In this document: piece by piece, positions 23,101-35,100 of the stretch
Position numbering within the stretch: position 1 is the stretch's first letter
Layout of the letters: every line of letters starts with the position of its first letter
Source of the DNA: Antilocapra americana
Lineage: Eukaryota; Chordata; Mammalia; Artiodactyla; Antilocapridae
Length of the DNA: 64,000 bases
Assembly: GCA_007570785.1 (NCBI GenBank)
Contig: ML661900.1
Span: forward strand, 2,267,126-2,331,125
Direction: 5' to 3'
Program-made: the position numbers and the translations under genes
The notes under the pieces: model-generated
What the model was told of the DNA's origin: nothing
Database searches by the model: none
Seen by the model: only the letters and a program-made list of their open reading frames with translations

Positions 23101-26100
23101 CTTATGGAAAAGTTGGAAGAAAAGTACAATAAACACAATATACCCTTCACTTAAATTTGCCTGTGGCTAACTCTTGACACATTTGCTTTATGTTTTAAAA
23201 CAATGTCATAAAGACTTTCCTGGTGGTCCAGTGGTTAAGAATCTGCCAAAACAGGGGGCACAGGTTCAATCCCTGGTCCGGGAAGATTCCACATGCCACA
23301 GAGCAACTAAGCCCGTGGGCCACAACTACTGAGCCTGCGCGCTCCAGAGCCCGTGCGCCACAAGAGAAGCCACCACAGCGAGAAGCCCGCGAACCACAAG
23401 TAGGGAGTAGCTCTTGCCCTCCACAACTAGAGAAAGCCCGTGTGCAGCAACGAAGACCCAGCACAGTCAGAAATAAGGAAATTAGGAAGAAAAAGGAGAG
23501 AACATCACAAGCTAGTGACAAGTTCACCAGGTCCAACTATCTGGCAGAAGCAGATGCTGTGTATTAGCCTCAGCCCTTGAAACTCTGAGCAAAGGAAGGG
23601 AAAGGTAATCTTTGAGACAATGAGGGCAGTGATTTCTAAATGCCCCCTACCAAATCCAGTCTTTTACAAATGTGTGTGTCCCCTACTCTGTGTGACGTTC
23701 CCGAGGAATCCCTGATCCCTCAACCTCAGGAGGAACTATTCACGACAGCTCCAAGGGTGGTCAACGACCACCTTGGTCCAATGCCAACATGGTCAGGAAA
23801 GGCCCTGACCTCTGTGCTGTCCCAGGACAGACACTGGAGCCCCTCTCCAGAGATGTGTCCAGAGATGCCCACATCTCCAAACTGGGAACCACCGTGGCAG
23901 CACACAACTTCCCCTGAAAACACAGAAGAACTGAAAATGTTCCCACAGCCCCTGTAATCGCTGACACTTACAGAGCAGCTTAGCATGGGAGTGACCCTCA
24001 ATCTCATTTAAACCTCACAACTCTACTCTTTGGCAACTGCTCATCATCTCCATTTCCTAAATGAAGAGCTGAGTCACAGGGAGGCCTTGTGATGACTAAG
24101 TGTGGGTCTGGGAGCCAGGCCTGCTGGGCCTTTGGCCCCCCAGTTCCCACCTGAGCCCTGACCCACATCACACGTTCTCAGTCTCAGCAAGACCACATGT
24201 CACGACAAGGACTGGAGAGAGCCGCTGTCAGACCCCGAAGGAGGTCCACAGACTTCCTTTTCTAATCTAAATCATGACGTTCTCCTTTCTTCTGCTGTCT
24301 GGAAGCGCTCGTAGTTGGAAACAATGAAGAAACATCACCAAAAGGCAGGCTGGCTGAAGGCACGCGAGCTAGAGGGCAACTGAAGAATATACTGGACCAT
24401 GACGGACAGAGACTGGGCAGTACAAGGTGGGTCAGGGGAGTGGGACACACGTCTTTGAGTTTAAACTTTGTGCCTGAGTCTAAGGGAGTCCTGGTAGTGC
24501 ACCTCAAGGATTCTTTCTCCAGAATGACGACCACAACCTTAACTTAGACTCTAGCAGGGGGACTTCCCTGGTGGTCCAGTGGTTAGGGGTCTGCCTTCCC
24601 ACCCAGGGGACGAGGGCTCCACCCCGGTCAACAAGCTAAGATCCCACTTGCCATGGGGCAACTAAGCCTGTACACCACAGCCATTGAGCCCACACTCTGG
24701 AGCCACGAGCTGCCACCACTGAGCCCAAAGACTGCAATGAAAGATCTCGCACGCTGCAACTAAGACCTGACGCAGCCAAAAAACTAATGATTAAAATAAA
24801 ACTCTATGGGATACCAGGTGTTCTGTGAGGGCTTTACGTGGACTACCTCTTTAAACCCTTACAAGACTCTATGAGGTGAGTGCCATTTCGGGGGTGAACA
24901 CTGAGGCAGAGAGGTGAACCAGCCTGCCTCAGGTCAGAGGTCATTAGTGGTAAGGCTGGGTTTGAATATAGCCAAGTTTGGCTTCAGAGCCCAGGCCCAA
25001 TCTAAACCACCTCACCATCCTGGGCCACATCCCCTTCCTCATTGGTGTTTATTACAGTTGTGATTCTGCTTTTTTCATTTTTGTGCTTTCTAAACTAAAC
25101 GCTGAGCTCCAGGAGGACAGAGACTGTCTACTTTGTGCAGAGTACAAAGCCCGCCACATGGCTGGCGGGGTGACTGACTGAATGAGTACTAAGCATGAAT
25201 AGCTGTATGGATGAAGATATTTGTGTAACAGCAAATCACAGGAAAGAAGAGAGAGGCTGGTTAAATGATGATGCAGAATCAAAAGGTGGACAATCTGGAA
25301 TCCCCCAACACACCCCAACACACACCGTGGTTCCACTCCCCGGTAAAACAGGCTCCACTGCAGAGCACCACTCACTGCAGCCTGGAAACCAAACAAACAC
25401 CCTGGCACTTCTCTCTAAATACTACAAAAACAGATATGCTTGCAAAAACTTAAAGTTCAGTTGAGGGACTTCCCTGGTGGTCCAGTGGCTCAGACCCCGC
25501 CCTCCCAATGCAGAGGGCCTGGGTGCAATCCCTGGTTAGGGACCCAGGTCCCACATGCTGCAATTCAGAGTTCACAGCAGGTGACTAAAAACGCCATGCG
25601 CTGCAATGGAGGCTGAAGACCCCATATGCTGCATCTAAGACCTAGCACACCCAAACAAATTAATACAAATAATTAATTAAAAAACTCAGTTGACCTTAAA
25701 TAAGAGACTGTAAAAAGGGATGTAAAAAAGACTGTAAAAAAAAGGGATGTATATTTAAGGTCGGGTACACTCTAGCTTGCATGTATACACAAAACCAACT
25801 TTTACTGGCAGCACTAACTATGACCTTTTTTTTCTTTAACACGGCTATTTTTGTTGCGGATATAATTATAAAGTAAAAAGATTGAGGGTTTTGGTGCTGC
25901 TGTTGTGCTTTTGGTTTTTCTCACCAATATATCCTTCTGGCTCACATGTCTACTGGGTGCTGTCCCTAAGAAGTGGCCACCATGGGACACCACAAACATA
26001 TTCCAACAAAGTCGCCCATTATTCCAGAGTTTTACTTCCCATTTAAGAATTTTCTTTAAGGTCCAGGCGTGACTATCAGTCAACCAGTCCATTGACACTG

Positions 26101-29100
26101 TATGACAGGGCCCACTTAAGCATGAAGCAAGCTCAGTAATGATTTCAAAAGTGGCAAACCTTTGCCCTTCAAGGATAAACCATATTTGGGGGACAAAATA
26201 TCCTCGGTGCCACATTACCTGCAGCCAGGTGAGGAAGACTTTGGGGCCAGGTGGGGCTGACAGTTGCAGACCTATGTGGGGACAGCTGGGGTCTGGGTTA
26301 TAACAAATGCCTCTGTGCTAGGGGACACTTCTCCACCTGAAATTTCTCCAAATCAAGAGCTGATGGCAGAAAACTTTTGGGACTCTCTCGGTGGCTTTTC
26401 CGCTCTGCCCTGGGGCCAGGTAGGTTTCTCCGCAGGACAGTCACCTGCCCCCTGCCTCCCAGCATTCTCTGTGCTCTTCCTACCTCATCTGCTGGTCACC
26501 ACCCCAGGTGTGACAGGGAGAGCCACCTCTGGTCAGGAACCAGCCTCCCATCCTCAGGGGCAGCTCAGAGAGGCACACTGGGAGGAGACTGCCCTCTCTC
26601 CTGGGCATCAGGACACTCCTGCCTTAGGCATGGGGACAACTGACTCTGTGCAGTCCCTTTTCCCAAGTACGCAGGGAGCCAGGGTCTTCTTCTCCACCTA
26701 AGCCCACACCAGCTGTCAGGAACGATGCTCCCTCACCTGGCCTCCACTGTGTGCCAAGGCGGCTGTGCCAGTGATGGTCCATGCACAGAGGAGGCAAGAA
26801 ACAGCTGCCAGAGGTTACATGGAAAAATGAAGTTCTAAGGGTGTATAAATAGAGAAGTCACAGCTTCAAGGGAGGGGAAAGATCTGAAACTGTTCTGAGC
26901 TATGGCGACATCAACGAACTCAGACTTTCATTTTCCAAGGAAGCTTCTTAGGAAATTAATAGTTATCTGACTGGAAGTCTTATGACACTTGTTTTATTTT
27001 TTTAAAAAAGGCACAGCTGCTCTGCTGTCACGCCGAACTAGCTCTAGCTCACCAAGGCCAGGTGCTCTAGAGTGACATCAACGGACAGGCTATTAGCAGG
27101 TTTGGGGTTTCTTGTTCCCATAACAGGAGCCCACGCCCTGCTCTTACTTTCAACCAGTCCAGTTCCAGCTGGTCCCTGCCCGCGGGGGCAGCCGCGGGAG
27201 AGCCGGGCATGCAGGTGGGAGATGACGCACTGCCCTCGCACTCGCTGAGCTGCCGGGAGAGCTTCATGATGACCTCGTCCTTGGCCTGGATGGTCTCCAT
27301 CAGCATCCCCAGCCGCTCGCTGAGCTCACCCACTTTGCTCTTCAGCATCCTCAATTCCTGCTGAAGACTGTCTTTCTCCTGATTGAACCTCTCCAGCTGG
27401 TTGGTGAGGCCCAGAATCTGGTCGTCCTTCTGGTGCAGAAGCCCCAGCGTGTCCTGCGGGACCCCGTCACAGAGGCGGCTGCTTGTGAAGTACTTGTCAT
27501 ACTGGGAGGACCGCACCGTCTGCTGCAGCAGCCGCACGAGCTCCTGGGAGCCAGGGAAGACGGGTCGGGGAGCAGGGACGGGAGGAAAAGCAGAGATGGT
27601 GACACGTCGGCACGGAGCAGCCGTTAGAGTCTGAGCAAAGGCAGGAGCTTTACTGGAAACACTTTAATACCCAACTTCCTCTTGAAGGGTCTCAAAAAAT
27701 AGAGAAGGAAAAATACTTGCTCCATAAAGGCTGTCTGCAGAGAACAATGATAGGGAGCAGGAAATGGTGGACAGGCAGGCTGCAATTAGCAGTGGTTCCC
27801 AGTGAACATTCATCCATATTAAAACATCTGAGCTCTAAGTTCACTTATCTGCTGAGGAATTAAGTATAATTAGGTGTGATCAGCTCAAAAGGAAGCTGCT
27901 GTTTAACAGGATGTGGAAACTCTTAAAAACTGTTCACGGGGCTTGGGCTGGAATTACGCACAAAGAGAATGGGCGAGGTACAGACAACGCCCTCCCCAAT
28001 TCACTCTGAGGGTCTTCACTCTCCTCAGAATTTCAAGCATCTATGAATAAACGACCAAGCAGAGCAGCAGTGCCTAGGTCGGTGGCCGTGGCAACACATA
28101 ACTCTTAGGAGAAAAGCAGCTTCTGGGAAATAACAGAGTCAGAGAAACAAGAAAGCAGGATTTTTCTCCTCCCGTCCCTGGCCTGCTGATGTGAGATAAG
28201 ATACAAACATTGAGGAAGGAGAATTACCTTCTGACTGGCTAAGTCTTTTCTTAACCTTTCTAGCTCTTCCTGCTGGTTCTGGACTAGCAGCTGCATCTCA
28301 GAGGCTGGCTTGCTGGCGCTGCCACTGCCCGATGGCACCTCGGGTGAAGGGTCACCAATACTGTGGCGATTTTTGTATGATCCAATCATTTCTTTCAAAG
28401 GGCGCTTTCCTTTGTAGGGAATACGTCCAAAATCAAAGGGAAATCCTGAGCCAGTTACTCCTACATAAAAACAAAGCTTGTTTAAGTTCAGCCCTGATCT
28501 TCCTTTCAGAAATTCCAGTAAAACACATTAAAATACATTAACATTATCGTCTAAGGAGTTCTGCATGCATCACTGTGCTCCTACCTCATTCCTGATAACA
28601 ACCAAACTTGGAACCAAAGATGATCTTTCACATGCTCATTTTTAAGGAAAACTTTCTCTATTTGATGGCTCAATTTTTGCATCGAAAGAGAAAGTGTTAG
28701 TCACTTAGTCATGTCCAACTCTTTGTGACCCCATGGACTGTAGCCCACCAGTCTCCTCTGTACATGGGATTCTCCAGGCAAGAATACTGGAGTGGGGGTT
28801 GCCACTTCCTTCTCCTGGGGATCTTCCCCATCCAAGGATCGAACCTGGCTCTCCCACACTGCAGACAGACTCTTTACCAACTGAGCCACCAGGGAAGCTG
28901 AGAAAGTTTTCCCTGACTAGGAACTGAACCCAGGCCGCGGCAGTGAAAGCACTGAATTCTAGACACTAAACCACAGGGGAGGTTTAACGTTTAATGCTCA
29001 ATTTTTGCATTAAGACAAATGAAAAAAGTTAAGACTGTATATCTGTACTAATGAGGAATTTATGACAAAACTGTACTATACCTCTCTCAAGATTCTTTTA

Positions 29101-32100
29101 TAATGTTAAGTTTGTTTCTCAAAAGATCCAGTCTAAGTCTATATGTTCACATCACCATTTTCCAATTTCAGGTACTTTGCGACCAAAGAGAACAAAGACA
29201 CAGACCAGGGAAGAACACGACTGCTCCAAGTTCCTACAGCAGCAGCACCCTGAGCACAACGTGTCCCTTCCCCTGGGCACCTTAGTGAGGACAGGGCCTG
29301 TATCTACAAGGCTAGCAGGCAGGACTTAGAGACACACTAGGGATCCCTGGCTGCTTGCTTTCTGCTCATCTGTATTTACTGAAAAAAACAAACCAAAAAA
29401 AAAAAAAAAAAAAACCCAAGTTTATGTTTTCTTAATTGTAAATCCATTTTATTCTCTTTCTTAAAAATACCGAGATAGCCAAATAAATTTTAGTGTAAAT
29501 GGATTTGAATATATATTAAAAATATAAAGAGGAGACACAAGAGTACATACTATACACATTCCATTTATATAAATTTAGAAAGCAGGCAAAACAAATCTAT
29601 GATGTTAGGAGTCAGGATGGTGACTGTGGGGTGGAAGGAGTGGGAGGTGATGCAGTGACTCAGAGGGGTCTGGGGACAGGCGCTGGCCCCTGGTACTGTC
29701 CTGTTTCTTCAAGTAAATGCTGGCCATATGGATATGCTCACTTTGTGAAAAATCCATCAAGCTATACATTTCTGACCGGGGGGCTTTCCTGCATGTACAA
29801 AGATTAGCTTGTTGCTGTTGTTGCTGTTTAGTCATTAAGTTGTTTCCGACCCTTTGGGACACCATTGACTGTAGCCCGTCAGGCTCCTCTGTCCTTGGGA
29901 TTTCCCAGGCAAGAACACTGAAGTGAGTTATCATTTCCTTCACCAGGGTATCTTCCTGACCCAGGGATCAAACCCACATCTCCTGTATTAAGGCAGATTC
30001 TTTACCACTGAGCCACCGGGGAAGCCCATGGAGATTAGCTTACTTCCCATGAATAACATGGACAAGAAGCTGCTGGACTGATTCCTGGAGTCGTTACAGG
30101 AAATATCCATGAATCAACAAGATGAAAATCAGAGACATCTTTGTCTCTCTGTGTCTTTCACACAGGCTCCCTCTCAAAGGGCCAGGGGCTGAGCAGAAGC
30201 TAAAAAGGCACTGCCCTCCAGCAGTGCTGGCAGTTCGTGCCTTGATCGAGTCACTAAGCCCCACTGATTCTTCCTTTCCGGTCTGGCTACGGTGCACCCT
30301 TCCAGTTCATCCCTAGAGTCTCTAGGGGAAATCAGAACCAACAATATTTACCTTCAACAATCCAAATCCCCAGCCCCACTCCCTGTTCCTCCAGGAGACT
30401 TTCCCAGTTCACAAGGAGCCCCTCTACTGGGTGCCTCCTCCCACCAGCTGTGCCACACGCTGGGTCACAAGGCATGCTCAGCTTGACCATATCTTCACCA
30501 CATCACACTGGACCACAGGCTTCCATGCGATCATCCTGCAGATCACAAGTAAACTCCCCACAAAAGCAAGTCATGGTGGTCCTTCCCCAGGGGACAGAAA
30601 AATATTTCCTTTAGTGAATATGTACTCTCAGTAAAGATTTCTTAAAACTCTGCCTTCTATTCCTGCCAGCCCATGCCAGAAGTGAGCATAAGGAAGAATT
30701 TCAAAATTATGTATTGCTAGTTTACATTTAAAACACTGATATTCCCTCAATGGATCCAGGGCTGTGGGACCATGAAAGGCTGCTTAACAAAATACTGATG
30801 GAGAAATGTATGAATGGGTCAGGCTGACACCTTAAGTCCTGATGGACCTTAGTATCACAGAAAGAGGGAAAATCAGATATTATGTCTTCCAGATGTAATT
30901 CAACAAGAAATAAACAACACTCCCAGCTCCTACTCCACCCCAAAATATACTCTAGTCGTAATTAAAAGTCACCCCTGAATCTGGGCAGGCCTCTGCTCTA
31001 GCAACCAGTGTATGCAGGAAATACTATGTACAGTGTATACAGGAAATACTGTATATAGTGTATACAGGAAATATTGTGTACAGTGTAGACAGTGTATGAG
31101 GAAATACAGGGATGGAGGAGCCTGTTACATGACCTTACAGAAATACAATCAGCAAAATCCAGAATGTGGGCAATTCCTCAGCATGAAGACTCTTGTTTCT
31201 TCAACAAAGCAGAGCAAGGTAAATGGAAGACAAAACGAAAGCAGAGAGCTGTTCAGCCTGAAAGAGACCTAAAAAGACACACAACTAAACACACTCGGGG
31301 GCCCTGTTAGCACCTCATTTGCTCAGGCCAACTGCAAGCAATTACAGAACAACTGGGGAAGGAGAAAAGTAGGACTTACTGTAGCTGTGTTTTGGTTTAA
31401 TGCTGAAGCTATGGTTCTTTTAAAGAGTTATCTCTTAGATATACATACTAAAATGTTTACAGATGAAATGGATTAATATCTAGAATTTACTTTAAAATAA
31501 CCCAGCTGGTGGTAGGTGCCAGGAGAGGCAAGAGCTCAGAGAAGAAAGAAGCCAAAACTGTGGAATATGACACTACATTTTCTACTTTTTGCGTGCATTA
31601 ACACATTTCTATAAATAGAAAATTTTCTTTAAAAAAAAAAAATCAGTATTTCCGTAAAGAGCACCACGACTTCTGGATTTCCCATTTCCTGAAAAAGTCT
31701 CAGAACCACAGGACAGGACATTTATTTTATTTCTTGTGACATCTCATTTTTAAGCTTTATGTTTTATTTCCCACAGAGAGAACACAACTCCCATTGGGCC
31801 TCATGCTCCTAGCGATACCTGTGACCAAAGGGTCTCCCACAGCACCAGGGGTTAACAGATGGCAGAGGCAAGAGCGACAGACAACAGGGTCCACGTCCAT
31901 ACCTTTGTTGCCTTCAGGGACCTGCTTCTTCCTTTCTTCCTGCGCCATGGACTCCTCCAGTTCCTTAGGGCTTGGCTCTAGAAGCTCCCACTCTTCATTG
32001 GTGTAAAACACACTCCTCCGACTATCATTATGCCCTCTCCCAGGACGGAAAGAAGACATTGAATTTCTATTGGGAAAAACAAAACGTTAACTTTTTTAAA

Positions 32101-35100
32101 AACGGCACAGCAAAATGTATTGTCACATATGGACATGAATTTGAGCAAACTCCAGGAGATACTGAAGGACACGGAAGCCTGGCATGCTACAGTCCATGTG
32201 GTCACAAAGAGTCAGACACGACTTAGTGACTGAACAACAGCAACAACAAATATCATATATCTACGATAGGCAAAAACTAAAATCTGATTATAGCAAATGT
32301 TGGCAAGGATATGGAGAAATGAGAACTCTCATACACTGCTGGCGGCACGTATGAATTGGAACTATTACCAGGGAGAACAATTCAGCAACATACAGATAAA
32401 TTGAAGAGGTTTTTACCCTAAGGCCCAACAACTCAGCATGAAATTCTTCAACATGTACACAAGGAGACACAAGCAAGAACATCCACCTCAGCACTGCTCA
32501 TATTAGCAAAAAGCCCAAACAACCTAAACATCCACTGACAAGAGGATAAATAAACTGCAGTATATTCATACAACCAAATACTAGACATCACAAAGTGAAT
32601 CTGTTCATTCAACAAATCTTAATTAAGTGCCTACTATGTGCCAGGCACTAAGTGTTTGGGATTTGCTAGTGAACAAATATTTTGGTCCTTGTGGAAAGTA
32701 CAGTCTATCTAAGATTACATGAAGCATATGGACAAATATTCTTTAAATGCTGAACGAGAAAAGAAAGAAAACAGAAGAACAACATGATTCATATTATTTT
32801 TTAAATTTCAAGATAATACTACTAATAGATATCGTTTATAGATACATACATATGTAGCAAAACTTTAAAAGTCTGCATAAGAATGAAAATTATCAAATAC
32901 AGAATATGGGTTACTTCCATGAAAGGCAAGAGAAGAATGAGATAGTGGAGACAAGAGAGGATTTGAACTGTATCTGTAATGTTTTAATTTGTGCTTTTAA
33001 AAGTGCAGCAGAAATATGACAATGCGACATAGTTTGGTAGTGGCTACCCAGGTAATCAACTCACTACAATCTACACTTGCCTGTGTGCTAAAATTATTTC
33101 ATTAAAACTTCTAAAAACTAGGTTGGAATTTCTACTTCCAGTAAAGACGGACTAAGAGGAACTAGATTTATAGTCATCTGAAACAACTGACAAACTGAAT
33201 AAAACAGAGGAAACAATGATTTTCAGACACTGGACATCAGGCTGCACAGGGCAGTGGCCCCTGAGAGGTGGAACACGAACAAGGCGAGCCCTTCCCCTGA
33301 CCAAGCTAGTGCCTAGAGACTTCTAGGCCACAGGGCTGGCAGGGGGAATGCAGGGGGAGCTCTGCCATGAATTGATAAGACAGAGATGGGACTCCCAAGA
33401 CAGGTGGAGTTCAGAGGACATAGTATTGGAGAGAAGGCTATACAGAGGGCTACAGAAATGTCAGAGGGTTCCTAGGTCTCCAGTGAGCAGTATCAGGCTT
33501 GTGTGTAAGAAAGTTACCAGAGAATGGGGAAAGAACTCCCTATAGGAGCAGAGGGAACCATCCCTGAGGCTCACACAGAGCCAGGGATACTGTAAAGCCT
33601 CACCAGCCAGAGTGGAATCTCCTGTGGCATCAGTAGAGTACTCAGAAAAAGATTACTGACATTATCCCTGGACTAAAGGCTGTTTTATACTACCTAAAAA
33701 GCTTAAATGTGAACTTCAGAAGTTTTAAACTGTTTCTGAATAATTAAGCTACATTCCAGAACAAAGCTTAAGAATATATGTAGGACTTCCCTGGTGGTCC
33801 AGTGGTTAAGAATCCACCTGCCAATGCAGGGGATATGAGTTCGATCCCTGGTCTGGGAAGATCCCACATGAGAAGGGGCAACAAAGCCTGTGTGCCACAA
33901 TTGCTGAGCTCGAGACCCTAGAGCCTGTGCTCTGCAGCAAGAGAAGCCACCACGACGAGAAGCCTGCACAGCACAATTAGAGAGTAGCCCCCATTCACAG
34001 CAACTAGAGAAAGTCCACACACAACAACGAAGATCCAGCACAGCCAAAACCAAATAAATAAAAGATACATGTATGTAGGAACACATACACAAAAAAAATC
34101 CAGCACTCAAGTAAAACTCATAATATTGACATCCAATAAAAAAATTACCAGGCTTGAGAAGAAGTAAAAAAATAGAACTCATTTTAAGGAGAAAAGTCAA
34201 TAAACAGACTCAGAAATGACAAGTAATAAAATTAGTAGAAAAGAATTTCAAAAGTTATTAAAACTGTTTCCCCATGTTTGAGAAGCTAGAAGACAGGCTA
34301 AACATGTTAAATAGAGATATGAAAGATGTTTAAAAAATTCAAATCAAAACTTCTAGAGACAGAGGAAAACATAAGAAGAACACTCTGTGACATAAATTGC
34401 AGCAATATTTTTTTAGGTCTACTTCCTAGAGTAATGGTAACAAAAGCAAAAATAAACAAATGGAACATAATTAAACTTAAAAGGCTTTGCACAGCAAAGG
34501 AAACCATACACAAAATGAAAAGACAACTTACAGAACAGGAGAAAATATTTGCAAAGAATGAAACTGACAAGAGATTAGTTTCCAAAATATACAAACAGCT
34601 TACAGTTCATAGAGCTCAGTATTTTTAAAAACAACAACACAAACAGAAAAATGGGCAGAAGACCTAAATAAGACATTTCTCCAAAGAAGGCATACAGATG
34701 GCCAACAGGCACATGAAAAGATGCTCAACACTGCTAGTTATTAGAGAAATGCAGATCAAAAGCACAATGAAGTATCACCTCACACAAGTCAGAATAGCCA
34801 TCAATAAAAAGTCTATAGATAACAAATGCTGGAGAGGGTATAGAGAAAAAGGATACCTCCTTCACTGTGGATAGGAACGTAAATTGGTGCAGCCACTACG
34901 GGAAACAGTATGCAAGTTCCTTCAAAGACTAAAACTAAAGTGACCATATGAGCCAGCAATCCCATTCCTGGGCATTTATCCAGAAAACATGATACATGTA
35001 CCCCAATGTTCACTGCAGCACTATTAACAACAGCCAAGACATGGAAGCAACCTAAATGCCTTTCAATAGATGAATGGATAATGAAGATGTGGTGTGTAAA

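Larger units (their letters stand above)
22278..27147 (-). other. TBC1D2B intron 6
   Basis: Non-coding. It contains a Bov-tA (22376-22571), three CHR SINEs (23212-23495, 24560-24803, 25465-25680), a minus-strand MIR and an L2 3' end. Positions 25814-27040 have no repeat or gene that I recognise. Confidence 0.75.
28461..31902 (-). other. TBC1D2B intron 4
   Basis: Non-coding. It holds the tRNA-Glu/Bov-tA chimera (28683-28995), an old L1 tail (about 29525-29800), a Bov-tA (29807-30029) and a 25-bp tandem repeat (31015-31110). An A-rich run lies near 29383-29414. Confidence 0.8.

Noticed and set aside
25814..26215. 133-codon minus-strand ORF in intron 6 rich in Trp and Cys
   Set aside because: No family recognised and no splice or promoter context. 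The start and end are not supported, and it is not part of the TBC1D2B reading frame.
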